Source: Collinsella aerofaciens
GTDB taxonomy: Bacteria > Actinomycetota > Coriobacteriia > Coriobacteriales > Coriobacteriaceae
Length of the DNA: 64,000 nucleotides
Direction of reading: 5' to 3'
Assembly (NCBI RefSeq): GCF_015558785.1
Contig: NZ_JADMOP010000001.1
Span: 207,021 to 271,020 of the forward strand
Part shown: positions 9,007-16,950 of the stretch, in pieces
Layout of the letters: each line of letters begins with the position of its first letter
Position numbering within the stretch: position 1 is the stretch's first letter
The notes under the pieces: generated by a model
The model's input: the letters and a program-made list of their open reading frames with translations, nothing else
The model's database searches: none
What the model was told of the DNA's origin: nothing
Program-made: the position numbers and the translations under genes

Positions 9007-10305
9007 ATGGCCAAGAGCAGGTACGCCGATGCCACCAAGGCCGCTCGCAGGGCCGCGATGTCTGCCCACAAAGTCACGGCTACTGACAGCGACGCCGTCG
9101 CAGCCGCGCAGCCGACTGCCGGTGCTGCCACCGAGCCCGCCCGCGACGCCTGTCGCGACGAGCTGACGCACGTGGACGCCAAGGGCGAGGTGCGCATGGT
9201 CGACGTGTCTGACAAGGCCGAGACCCATCGCATCGCCATCGCCGAGGGCACCATCCTCATGCACCCCGAGACGCAGGCCATGGTGCTGCAGGACCGCGCC
9301 AAAAAGGGCGACGTACTTGCCTGCGCGCGCGTGGCGGGCATTATGGCCATCAAGCGCACGAGCGACATCATTCCCATGTGCCATCCGTTGCTCATTACCA
9401 AGAGCAAGTGCGACATTGCGCCCATCGCTGCGGCGGGGACGCCGGCCGAGGACGTGCCCGAGGGCTGGGCGCCGGCGCGTACAGACGGGCAGGTTGGCTT
9501 TCACGTACTGGTTACGGCCGGCGTGACGGGCAAGACGGGTATCGAGATGGAGGCCCTGACTGGAGCGAGTGCCGCGTGCCTGACCATCTACGACATGTGC
9601 AAGGCGGTCGATCGCGGCATGGAGATCGTCGACGTGCGCCTGCTGCACAAGGAAGGCGGCCGCTCGGGCGTGTGGGATCGTGCAGAGCGCCAGGCCGCTG
9701 CTGTTGAGGCCGTGGCCGCTGACGGTGCCGCGCCCGCGAGCGCACCTGCCGCCGTCGCACCCGCAGCTCCGACACCGGCCGTCCCCGCGATCGCGTTTAT
9801 CGGCTACCAAAACTCGGGCAAGACCACGCTCGTCGAGAAGGTTATCGCCGAGCTCACTCGCCGCGGCCTGCGCGTGGGTTCGCTCAAGCATCATGGGCAT
9901 CACGGCTTTGATATCGATGTACCCGCTAAGGATACGTGGCGCCATCACCAGGCCGGATCCAAGCACGTGGGCCTCATCTGCGCCACGCGCTGGGCGGAGT
10001 ACGCCGACACGCGCGAGGAGGACGAGATGCCCGCGCGCGAGCTGCTGTCGCGCTACAACGATGTCGACGTGGTGATCATCGAGGGCTACAAGACCGAGGG
10101 CTTCGACAACATCGTGGTCGCGCGCTCCGGCGTCGATCGCCTGCGCGGCAAGAGCTCACTCGACCTGGTCGATGGCCACACGCTGGCCCTTGCCTGCAAC
10201 GAAGCCCTGGCGCGCCAGGCATTCGATGCCGGCTTTGCGACCCGAGCCATCAATATCAACGACGCCCGAGCCATCTGCGACCTCATCCAAGACCATCTAG
10301 CCTAA
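9007..10305 (+). CDS. Fused MoaC-MobB: cyclic pyranopterin monophosphate synthase plus GTP-binding adaptor
   Basis: ATG 9007 follows GGAGG at 8995-8999 and gives 432 residues. After an Ala-rich N-terminal tail, residues about 45-225 are MoaC (IPMCHPLLITKS, GKTGIEMEALTGAS, YDMCKAVDRGMEI, HKEGGRSG). MoaC rearranges the MoaA product to cyclic pyranopterin monophosphate. An Ala/Pro-rich linker (about 226-260) leads to MobB (about 262-432), a P-loop protein (YQNSGKTT; SLKHHGHHGFDIDVPAKDTW; IIEGYK) associated with guanine-dinucleotide attachment to the cofactor. Both domains look complete. The fusion couples an early and a late pathway step and implies that this organism makes a dinucleotide form of the cofactor. 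Confidence 0.93.
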   Translation: MAKSRYADATKAARRAAMSAHKVTATDSDAVAAAQPTAGAATEPARDACRDELTHVDAKGEVRMVDVSDKAETHRIAIAEGTILMHPETQAMVLQDRAKKGDVLACARVAGIMAIKRTSDIIPMCHPLLITKSKCDIAPIAAAGTPAEDVPEGWAPARTDGQVGFHVLVTAGVTGKTGIEMEALTGASAACLTIYDMCKAVDRGMEIVDVRLLHKEGGRSGVWDRAERQAAAVEAVAADGAAPASAPAAVAPAAPTPAVPAIAFIGYQNSGKTTLVEKVIAELTRRGLRVGSLKHHGHHGFDIDVPAKDTWRHHQAGSKHVGLICATRWAEYADTREEDEMPARELLSRYNDVDVVIIEGYKTEGFDNIVVARSGVDRLRGKSSLDLVDGHTLALACNEALARQAFDAGFATRAININDARAICDLIQDHLA

Positions 10306-10344
10306 AACCTGCCAAAAAGGGACAGGTTTGTTTTGGCAGGTTTT
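10304..10344 (+). repeat. Palindromic repeat family B (variant arms), acting as terminator of moaC-mobB
   Basis: 14-bp perfect arms AAAACCTGCCAAAA and TTTTGGCAGGTTTT enclose AGGGACAGGTTTG. It begins at the moaC-mobB stop. The core resembles the GGGGACAGGCACC core of the other family B copies, although the arms are unrelated. Confidence 0.8.
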
Positions 10345-10363
10345 ATCTGGGCAAACGTCATTT

Positions 10364-10396
10364 CCACCACAAAGGGGCCAGGCACCTTTGTGGTGG
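10364..10396 (+). repeat. Palindromic repeat family B, copy
   Basis: CCACCACAAAGG (10364-10375) and CCTTTGTGGTGG (10385-10396) flank GGCCAGGCA, followed by TTTTTGC. The hairpin plus T-tract makes it terminator-like. Confidence 0.85.
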
Positions 10397-10417
10397 TTTT
10401 TGCTTTGCAGTAAAAAC

Positions 10418-10474
10418 CATCACAACATTCGATGAAAATCGCGATTTTGCCGAAAAACGTCGAATGTTGTGATG
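10418..10474. repeat. Palindromic intergenic repeat, family C, copy 3 (reverse orientation)
   Basis: 15-bp perfect arms (CATCACAACATTCGA and complement at 10460-10474). The loop matches copies 1 and 2 when read on the opposite strand. Confidence 0.85.
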
Positions 10475-10510
10475 CTTTGCGTCTCGGGCCAGGCCACCCT
10501 TCGGGTTCGG

Positions 10511-10541
10511 CCACCACAAGGGGGCAGGCACCTTTGTGGTG
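10511..10541 (+). repeat. Palindromic repeat family B, imperfect copy
   Basis: CCACCACAAG and CTTTGTGGTG flank GGGGCAGGCAC. The arms have a one-base bulge. Confidence 0.75.
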
Positions 10542-10629
10542 ATCGGGTCCCAACGGCCTGCGCCTTGGTATACCATGTACGCCGTTCACGAATACACCCC
10601 ACACCGCCGCACAACCCAGAAAGGCCCCC

Positions 10630-11451
10630 ATGGACACCACCTTCAGCCACATCAAAGCCGTGTTCTGCGATATCGACGGCACGCTGCTCACGAGCCAGCA
10701 CACGGTGTCCCCGCGCACCGTGGCGGCGATCCGCGCCCTGCGCGAGCGCGGCGTTCTCTTTGGCCTGTGCACCGGGCGCGACGCCCATGCGACCGAGGCC
10801 ATGTACGAGCTCTGGGGCATCGAAGGCCTGGTGGACGTGCTGGTGGGCTGCGGTGGCGCCGAGGTCATCGACCGCGCGCACGACATCAACGAGCTGAGCT
10901 ATCCGCTACCGGGCGAGACCATCGCGCGCATCTGCAAGCACATGGCGGACCTTCCGGCAACGCCCGTCTGCCCCCGAGACGGCGTGTTCTACGTGCCCGA
11001 GAGCAACGCGTGCGTCGAGCACCTGTCGCGCGTCGACGGTGTGCCCTACCAGGTGGTCGATTTTGCCGAGTTGTTGCGCGAGCCGCAGCCCAAGGTGATG
11101 TTTACCATGGCGCCCGAGGTGATGCCGCGGGTGATTGAGCGGGCGTCGACGTTTGCCGATAACACTGTTAAGGCGGCGGCTCTGCAAACCACGCAGCGGC
11201 TCTACGAGTTCATGGATCCGCGTGTGTCCAAGACGCGCGGCCTTGTGCGCGTGGCGGAGCTCAACGACATGGAGCTCCAGGACATCTGCGTGTTTGGCGA
11301 TGCGGACAACGACACCTGCATGGTGGCCGACGCCGGCGTGGGTGTGGCCATGGCAAACGGCAGCGATGCCACCCGCGCCGCCGCCGATTTTGTAACCGCG
11401 AGCAACGACGAAGACGGTGTCGCGATCTTTATCCAGGAGCACCTGCTGTAG
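10630..11451 (+). CDS. Cof-type HAD-IIB family phosphatase
   Basis: A 273-residue haloacid-dehalogenase superfamily hydrolase. Motif I is DIDGTLL (nucleophile first D), motif II is the threonine in LCTGRD, motif III the lysine in SKTRGL, and motif IV GDADNDTCMVADAGVGVAM. The cap between motifs II and III is of the C2/IIB type. The family dephosphorylates sugar phosphates, flavin precursors or similar small molecules; the substrate cannot be read from sequence. ATG 10630 follows AGAAAGGCCCCC. It stands alone, with repeats on both sides and a terminator downstream. Confidence 0.92.
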   Translation: MDTTFSHIKAVFCDIDGTLLTSQHTVSPRTVAAIRALRERGVLFGLCTGRDAHATEAMYELWGIEGLVDVLVGCGGAEVIDRAHDINELSYPLPGETIARICKHMADLPATPVCPRDGVFYVPESNACVEHLSRVDGVPYQVVDFAELLREPQPKVMFTMAPEVMPRVIERASTFADNTVKAAALQTTQRLYEFMDPRVSKTRGLVRVAELNDMELQDICVFGDADNDTCMVADAGVGVAMANGSDATRAAADFVTASNDEDGVAIFIQEHLL

Positions 11452-11471
11452 CACCGCGCGTTGGACAAAAT

Positions 11472-11504
11472 CCACCACGAAGGGGACAGGCACCTTTGTG
11501 GTGG
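11472..11504 (+). repeat. Palindromic repeat family B, copy
   Basis: CCACCACGAAGG and CCTTTGTGGTGG enclose GGACAGGCA. It starts 21 bp after the HAD stop codon. Confidence 0.88.
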
Positions 11505-11513
11505 TTCGATCAG

Positions 11514-11547
11514 GCGTCCCGGCAACCGATTGTCGGGACGCTTTTTT
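11514..11547 (+). terminator. Rho-independent terminator after the HAD gene
   Basis: GCGTCCCG (11514-11521) pairs with CGGGACGC (11534-11541), followed by TTTTTT. Confidence 0.9.
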
Positions 11548-11901
11548 GTCCCGAGGCGAATCGACGCGGGGACAAACCACCACTCACAGCCAAATGTCGA
11601 CCGTTCACAGATTGAGTGGGTTAAAACAAAATGTTGTACAAATAACAACAGAGTGTCATGTACCTCTATTTGCCAACAAATCTACCTGTGGTTTTCCAAA
11701 GTTGAAAAATTGAATAACACTGCATAATATGAATAAATGTCAAGAAAAAAGACTCTGAAAAAGGAAATTGAAAGAATCGGGCTTTTCGTTGTTTAAACAA
11801 TGAGTAATAATATGCATATCGTGAGTGAGCAATTATAGGTTGCGCGCTCAAGGTTAATTCGCGAAAGAGCAAGATCGCGGTCTCTTGGGGAGGAGACATC
11901 G
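11548..11901. promoter_or_regulatory. AT-rich upstream region of the pilus locus
   Basis: About 350 bp, strikingly AT-rich compared with the surroundings, with no credible gene. It contains a perfect 12-bp palindrome, TTGTTTAAACAA (11789-11800), a TAATAAT -10-like box at 11805-11811 and an inverted pair GTTGT/ACAAC near 11632-11650. Together with the strong GGGGAGGAG site before 11902, this is the likely control region for the pilus genes. No -35/-10 pair is unambiguous. Confidence 0.55.
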
Positions 11902-12090
11902 ATGACAGCAAATTCAGATAAATCCAAGCAGAACAATAAAGCGGCACATCGTGTACTAGCAGGTGTTTTGTGCGGAGCTTCCGTTTTGAGCCTGGTGCTG
12001 TCGCTCGTTATGCCCCCGATCTCGCAGGCCATCGCCAACGACGCCCAGACAATTTCTACCGAGGAAACTGTAATGGGGTGTTCAAAGTGA
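11902..12090 (+). CDS. Small signal-peptide-like protein translationally coupled to the pilus adhesin
   Basis: A 62-residue ORF beginning 7 bp after GGGGAGGAG, the best ribosome-binding site in the locus. A basic start (SDKSKQNNKAAHR) is followed by a hydrophobic stretch (VLAGVLCGASVLSLVLSLVM) and an Ala-x-Ala-like site (ISQAIAN), so it resembles a Sec signal peptide with a tail of only about 20 residues. Its TGA overlaps the GTG start of the adhesin gene (GTGA), so ribosomes finishing it could initiate the adhesin. It may be a coupling leader, a secreted peptide, or the remnant of a secreted protein. Not recognised as a known family. Confidence 0.6.
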   Translation: MTANSDKSKQNNKAAHRVLAGVLCGASVLSLVLSLVMPPISQAIANDAQTISTEETVMGCSK

Positions 12091-15000
12091 AGAAGTTCGC
12101 CGCACGTAGCTTTATGGCAGCCATTCTCGTAGCGAGCATGCTGTTGTCGCCGTTTAGCGCGGTCTCCACCGCAAGCGCGGAAGACGTTGTACCCCTCGCT
12201 TCCACTCTCACTCCGGGCATCCATAAGCCAACTTCCATCGGCATCGGCACGAATATCGCTGTCTCCACCCCCGATCCCGGCGTGGCCACCTACGTCGGCC
12301 GCGACATGTATATCGGTGGTAAGCCGAGCGACCCGAGCACTCTTGATGAGATGAACGGTCCCGCTGGCTCATATGCCGCTGAGGCGGAGGGCCTTACCGT
12401 GGTCCGTGGCAAGCTTGCCATGAATCCTATCAAGGCGAGCTGGGGTGGCGATGGCTTCCGTTTCGGCACCGTTGGTTTTGGTTCTCAGTTTCGTCCTGTC
12501 GACAGAAGTACGGTGCTTGCGGTCGCCGGTATAAACAGCTCGATTCAGAACATGAACACCGGTCTGGGAACGACCTCAAATACTGCGACGGTTGGTGCTT
12601 GGACCAGGGGTGCCTGGGTCGGCAAGTCGAATGAGGATACTGGCTATGACTACACCGCGCAGATCGCCGGTCCCATTACCTATTGGAATCCTGGCAACAA
12701 TTGGAATGCTGGCAACAGGCGCCAGTCTGTGGTGACAAAACAGGGCAAATACTATGAAGGGGATAATGCGGACCAAAGTTCGCTGTTCAACCTACCTAAA
12801 GTCCTCTACATCAACGGTAAGGATTACACCAATTTCCTGGAGTCCGAAGTAAAGGCGAAGATCTCCGAGCCTCTCGCAAAGCTTCCTGCTACGGAAGGAG
12901 ACGAGGTTGGGGTTGCGGTTGGTGTTGCCAATGATGATTCCGAATACTTCATTAAAAAGTACAACAACACGGAGCAGTACAAACTCACGTTCAACGGCGA
13001 TCCCAAGACCTTTACGCGCAAGACGAACTATACCGACGTTAACGGCAAAAACGTTTCCAGCGAGGTGACCCTTGTCAACAACGAGAAGCTCATCACGTTT
13101 ACCGGCGATGCGGATGTGAACGGCAAAGGTTCTCCGCTACAAGTCTTTTACCTCAATGCGTCGGATCTTACCAACTCCATTGACGTCAAGACCTACCGTG
13201 GCGTTGACTTCAGCTTCAATAGAATACCCGAGGACGCTTCCGTGGTCGTCAACATCATCGGTGATGCTCCGGTCGAGTTCCAACACGGTTGGCGTTTCTG
13301 GTGGAACGGTGAGGAAATCTCCCGCGGGTACGAGGAGGGTGACACCCCTGAGGCTAAGCGCCTCAGGGCTCTGTACTCCACTGCCGCCCAGAGCATCCTG
13401 TGGAACTTCACTACGGCCAAGCAGGTCACCATCCGAGGCGGTATGGCCCTTGAGGGCAATAAAGACCTCGGAGGTGCCGATGATAAGTGGACCGACGATG
13501 ACCCGGCAGCCGCCATGTTGGGTAGCATTATTGTTCCCAACGGCAGCTTCGAGGACCACGTGACCACTAACGGCCGTGTGTACGTGGGCGGCGACTTTGA
13601 GATGTACAACCCCACGGTCGCGTGGGATTTCACGAATCTTGATGGCAAATCGGCTTCCGTCATCGATATGGATCAAGAGCGTCACAATTTCCCGTGGTCC
13701 GGGTCGTATACACCGGACGGCTCTGCCATTGCGTGGAGCAAGGTCGACGCTGCGGACGGCAAGACGCCGCTTTCTGGTTCCTCGTGGGCTATCTATGGTT
13801 CTGTCAAGGATGCTGTCGCGGGCGAAAATGCTATTGTGACGGTGACTGACGATGGCGCAAATGATTACGCTTCGGGTGATGGCAAGCTTCAGTTCAACTA
13901 TTTGAATCAGAAAGCGGATTTAACTGCCGAAATTTCTGATATGAACCCTGCCTTTACCTACTACATCAAAGAGGTGACAGCGCCGGAGGGCTACCAGAAG
14001 TCGGACACCATCTACTACGCAACCATGAACAACACCGGCGAGCAGGTGAACTATGTTCAGGGTCATGTGGACACGGTGAACGGAAATAAGCTCGTTTCAT
14101 TCGATGATTCCAACACCACGGGCGCCATCTCCAACACCAAGATCACCGGTACGGTGTCTTGGACCAAGGTTGAGGAAGGAGACAAGGGATACACTCCTTT
14201 GGCTGGTTCCGAGTGGAAGCTTGCGAAACTGGGTGCCGATGGTACGACCGAGGCGCAGTCTTGGACCGTGAGCGACCAGTCGGCTTCGGGCGAGACCACG
14301 TGGGCCGATGCCGACGTCACGAATGGCAAGTTCAAGCTCGAGGGTCTGCTGCCGGGTACGTACACGCTTGTTGAGACCCAGGCTCCGTTTGGCTACAACT
14401 TGAACACCACGGTTTATGAGTTCACGGTGTCCAACGAGGACGGTTTCGTCACGTGGACCGAGGGAAAGAGCCCGACGATTGACGGGAACAACGTCTACAT
14501 TTCCGACGCCCTTACCACTACGTCCGTGAAGATCCCGGTGACCAAATCTGTTCGCAATACGGACTGGCCGAAGGGCGATAAAGACAAATATGTGCCGTTC
14601 GAGTTCAGCATCGAGGCTACGGGGGCAAATAAGGATAGCGCACCTAAGCTTGATCCGACGACTATTTCCGTCGCTCCCGCAGCGGGCTCCACCAAGGTCA
14701 ACGACACCGTGGCATCCTTTGGCGGTATCTCGTTCTCCAAAAAGCACCTCGCCAAGATCGACGATTCGAACCCGACTGGCGCCAAGACCTACACCTACAC
14801 GGTGAAGGAGGTCGCGCCTACCACCGGTGCCATCGACAAGCTGCGCTACTCCAAGGCCGAGTACCAGGTGGCCGTCACGGTGAAGGCCGTCATGGATGAG
14901 ACCACTGGCAAGTACTCCGGCCTCACCACCTCCACCACGGTCACGCAGGTGAAGGACGACATGGGCAACACCGTGAGTAACACCATCGGCAAGGACGCCG

Positions 15001-15179
15001 CGCCCAACGCCATTCCCGCCTCCACCTTCACCAACACCTACTCCACCACTCTGCCTCTTTCCGGTATGTCGGGCGTCACTCTGACGTACCTTGCCGGCGC
15101 GGCGGTGCTTTGCGTCGCTGCAGCCTGGATGCACATTCGTCGCAAGGCGAATGCGAAGGGAGGTAAGCGTCGTGAATAA
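12087..15179 (+). CDS. Large LPXTG-anchored pilus adhesin with choice-of-anchor-A-like, SpaA and FctA-like domains
   Basis: Start GTG 12087, 1030 residues. An N-terminal Sec signal (VKKFAARSFMAAIL to STASAED) precedes an adhesive region of about 450 residues whose pattern (IIVPNGSF, TNGRVYVGGDFEMY) resembles choice-of-anchor A domains. Two prealbumin-like SpaA domains follow (ITWSK-like IAWSKVDAADGKTPLSGSSW; VSWTKVEEGDKGYTPLAGSEW with ETQAPFGYN), then an FctA-like isopeptide domain (VPFEFSIEATG, YTVKEVAP). The sorting signal is LPLSG, then a hydrophobic helix and a basic tail. As the largest and first structural gene it is the likely tip or minor pilin with the binding function. It overlaps the next pilin gene by 8 bp. 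Confidence 0.9.
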   Translation: MKKFAARSFMAAILVASMLLSPFSAVSTASAEDVVPLASTLTPGIHKPTSIGIGTNIAVSTPDPGVATYVGRDMYIGGKPSDPSTLDEMNGPAGSYAAEAEGLTVVRGKLAMNPIKASWGGDGFRFGTVGFGSQFRPVDRSTVLAVAGINSSIQNMNTGLGTTSNTATVGAWTRGAWVGKSNEDTGYDYTAQIAGPITYWNPGNNWNAGNRRQSVVTKQGKYYEGDNADQSSLFNLPKVLYINGKDYTNFLESEVKAKISEPLAKLPATEGDEVGVAVGVANDDSEYFIKKYNNTEQYKLTFNGDPKTFTRKTNYTDVNGKNVSSEVTLVNNEKLITFTGDADVNGKGSPLQVFYLNASDLTNSIDVKTYRGVDFSFNRIPEDASVVVNIIGDAPVEFQHGWRFWWNGEEISRGYEEGDTPEAKRLRALYSTAAQSILWNFTTAKQVTIRGGMALEGNKDLGGADDKWTDDDPAAAMLGSIIVPNGSFEDHVTTNGRVYVGGDFEMYNPTVAWDFTNLDGKSASVIDMDQERHNFPWSGSYTPDGSAIAWSKVDAADGKTPLSGSSWAIYGSVKDAVAGENAIVTVTDDGANDYASGDGKLQFNYLNQKADLTAEISDMNPAFTYYIKEVTAPEGYQKSDTIYYATMNNTGEQVNYVQGHVDTVNGNKLVSFDDSNTTGAISNTKITGTVSWTKVEEGDKGYTPLAGSEWKLAKLGADGTTEAQSWTVSDQSASGETTWADADVTNGKFKLEGLLPGTYTLVETQAPFGYNLNTTVYEFTVSNEDGFVTWTEGKSPTIDGNNVYISDALTTTSVKIPVTKSVRNTDWPKGDKDKYVPFEFSIEATGANKDSAPKLDPTTISVAPAAGSTKVNDTVASFGGISFSKKHLAKIDDSNPTGAKTYTYTVKEVAPTTGAIDKLRYSKAEYQVAVTVKAVMDETTGKYSGLTTSTTVTQVKDDMGNTVSNTIGKDAAPNAIPASTFTNTYSTTLPLSGMSGVTLTYLAGAAVLCVAAAWMHIRRKANAKGGKRRE

Positions 15180-16842
15180 GAAAGTTTGCTCCTTCCCGAT
15201 CTTGTTTGCGCTGCTTGCCCTCCTGATCGGCACCTGCGCGGTTGTGTTCCCCGCTTCCGCGCAGGCCGTGCCGACCTCGACCGGTTCCATCACGGTGAGC
15301 GGCACCGTGGCGCGCAGCTACGACGCCTACCAGATCTTTAGCGCCAACGTCGTCGACGGCGACAGCGACGCCAAGACCGCCACCGACCTCGCCTGGGCAA
15401 GCGACGCCGCGCGCGACGCTGTCCTACCCGTGCTGCACAGCGCCGGCATGCCCAAATCCCAGACCACCGCGCAGGAAGCTGCCGAGTGGTTCAACACCGA
15501 TTCCCACCTTACGAGCGCGCTGAGCGCACAGCTCGCTCGTTCCCTCCAGAGCTCTGGCGCCGTGTCCGTGACCCTCAACGCGGGCACGACGGCCGAGCTG
15601 CCCTGCGGCTACTGGCTCATCGTCGCCGACGACGACGCCATCGCTCAGGGAGAAGCCGGCACCGCGCCGATCATGGCCCTGGTGGGCGGCAGCGCCGTCA
15701 CCGTCAAGCCCAAGGCCGCGACCCCCAAGGTCGTCAAGCATGTGCTGGAGGACAGCACCGCCGCCTGGCAGAAGGCCGCCGACGCCACGGTCGCCGACGA
15801 CCTGTACTGGCGCCTCTCGGCCACGGTCCCGGCGGGGCTCACGGCCTACGACACCTATACGGTGCGGTTCGTCGACACCATGAGCGCGGGGCTCGACCCC
15901 TCCAGGGTGGCCGCGAGCATGCGCGTGTACGCGGCGGCGGGCGCGGACGGCGGCTTCGACGCCGTCTCGGCCGGTAAGGACGGCCGCGCCGGCACCGAGC
16001 CCGCGAAGGGCTGGACCGACATCACGGCCCAGTGCGCCACCAAGGTGGCGGCCGACGGCAAGACCTTCACCGTGCGCACCGGCGACCTGATCGCCGCGCT
16101 CGGCGGGGTCGACGCCTTTACCGCGGGCGCCCGCGTTGTCGCCGTGTACAACGCGCCGCTCAACAGCGCATGCAATCACGGTATCGCGAAGGGCAACCCC
16201 AACGAGGTCTACCTGCGCTACCCGCGCTCTCCCTTTGCCGACCAGTCGGGCGACGCCGGCTTCACCTGCACGCCGAGCGACGATGCGTGCGCCTACACCT
16301 GGGATCTCGCGCTCACCAAGCGCGGCAACGACGGTGACAAGCCGCTTGCTGGGGCGGTCCTGAGCATCGCCGACGACCGCGGCCGCACGCTAGCGGCCGA
16401 CGGCACGTGGGATGCGGAGGGCAAGGCCACCGTCACCACGGGCGAGGACGGCCGCGTGACCGTCTCGGGCGTGGATTCGGGCAAGCTGGAGGTCCGCGAG
16501 CTCAAGGCGCCCAAGGGCTACACCGCCTTTGAGGGCACGCGCTCCGTGACGGTCAAGGCCGAGGGCCTGGACGTCGACCAGGTGGCCGCCGCCAAGCCCA
16601 AGCTCACCATCACGGCCGAGTCGCCCCTGCGCGCCGACAGCGCGGACGGGTCGACGGGCAGCCTGGAGGTGTCGCTCATCAACACACCCACCGGCACACC
16701 CCCTAGCATTACCACCGGAGGCTTTATGCCCTCGACTGGCGATATGGCAATGTACGCCGCGGCCGCCGCAGCGGTCGCCGGAGCCGCGCTCATCGTGGTC
16801 GCGCTCCTGGTCAAGCGGGGAGGTGGCAGCCATAAAGAGTAG
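15172..16842 (+). CDS. LPXTG pilin with D2-type isopeptide domain (probable minor or basal pilin)
   Basis: GTG 15172 follows GGAGGTAAGC; 556 residues. Signal peptide (KKVCSFPILFALLALLIGT to SAQA), an N-terminal domain (VARSYDAYQIFSA), a fimbrial isopeptide D2-type domain (VADDLYWRLSATVPAG; YTVRFVDTMSAGL), and a SpaA-like domain with an E-box (LEVRELKAPKGYTAF). The sorting motif is MPSTG, followed by an Ala-rich helix and a KRGGGSHKE tail. Its GC content is visibly higher than that of both neighbouring pilin genes. Co-translation with the adhesin and the deviating sorting motif suggest a minor or base subunit; this is inferred. Confidence 0.88.
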   Translation: MNKKVCSFPILFALLALLIGTCAVVFPASAQAVPTSTGSITVSGTVARSYDAYQIFSANVVDGDSDAKTATDLAWASDAARDAVLPVLHSAGMPKSQTTAQEAAEWFNTDSHLTSALSAQLARSLQSSGAVSVTLNAGTTAELPCGYWLIVADDDAIAQGEAGTAPIMALVGGSAVTVKPKAATPKVVKHVLEDSTAAWQKAADATVADDLYWRLSATVPAGLTAYDTYTVRFVDTMSAGLDPSRVAASMRVYAAAGADGGFDAVSAGKDGRAGTEPAKGWTDITAQCATKVAADGKTFTVRTGDLIAALGGVDAFTAGARVVAVYNAPLNSACNHGIAKGNPNEVYLRYPRSPFADQSGDAGFTCTPSDDACAYTWDLALTKRGNDGDKPLAGAVLSIADDRGRTLAADGTWDAEGKATVTTGEDGRVTVSGVDSGKLEVRELKAPKGYTAFEGTRSVTVKAEGLDVDQVAAAKPKLTITAESPLRADSADGSTGSLEVSLINTPTGTPPSITTGGFMPSTGDMAMYAAAAAAVAGAALIVVALLVKRGGGSHKE

Positions 16843-16950
16843 CTGGCAGCCCTGCAGAGAGCGGGGCGAGACATAACGAAGCAGATGCTAAGACACAGAC
16901 AGACAGATTTAGATCAAATGGAATTCGAGCAGAAAGCAGAGGAAAAGAAG

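Larger units (their letters stand above)
10306..10629. other. Repeat-packed intergenic region
   Basis: These 324 bp between moaC-mobB and the HAD gene contain four palindromic elements in a row: family B at 10304, 10364 and 10511, and family C at 10418. No gene is visible. AGAAAGG before 10630 is the ribosome-binding site of the next gene. Confidence 0.8.

Noticed and set aside
6510..10474. CRISPR array suggested by repeated palindromes
   Set aside because: Repeats are far apart, irregularly spaced and separated by genes; there are no spacer-like units and no cas genes.
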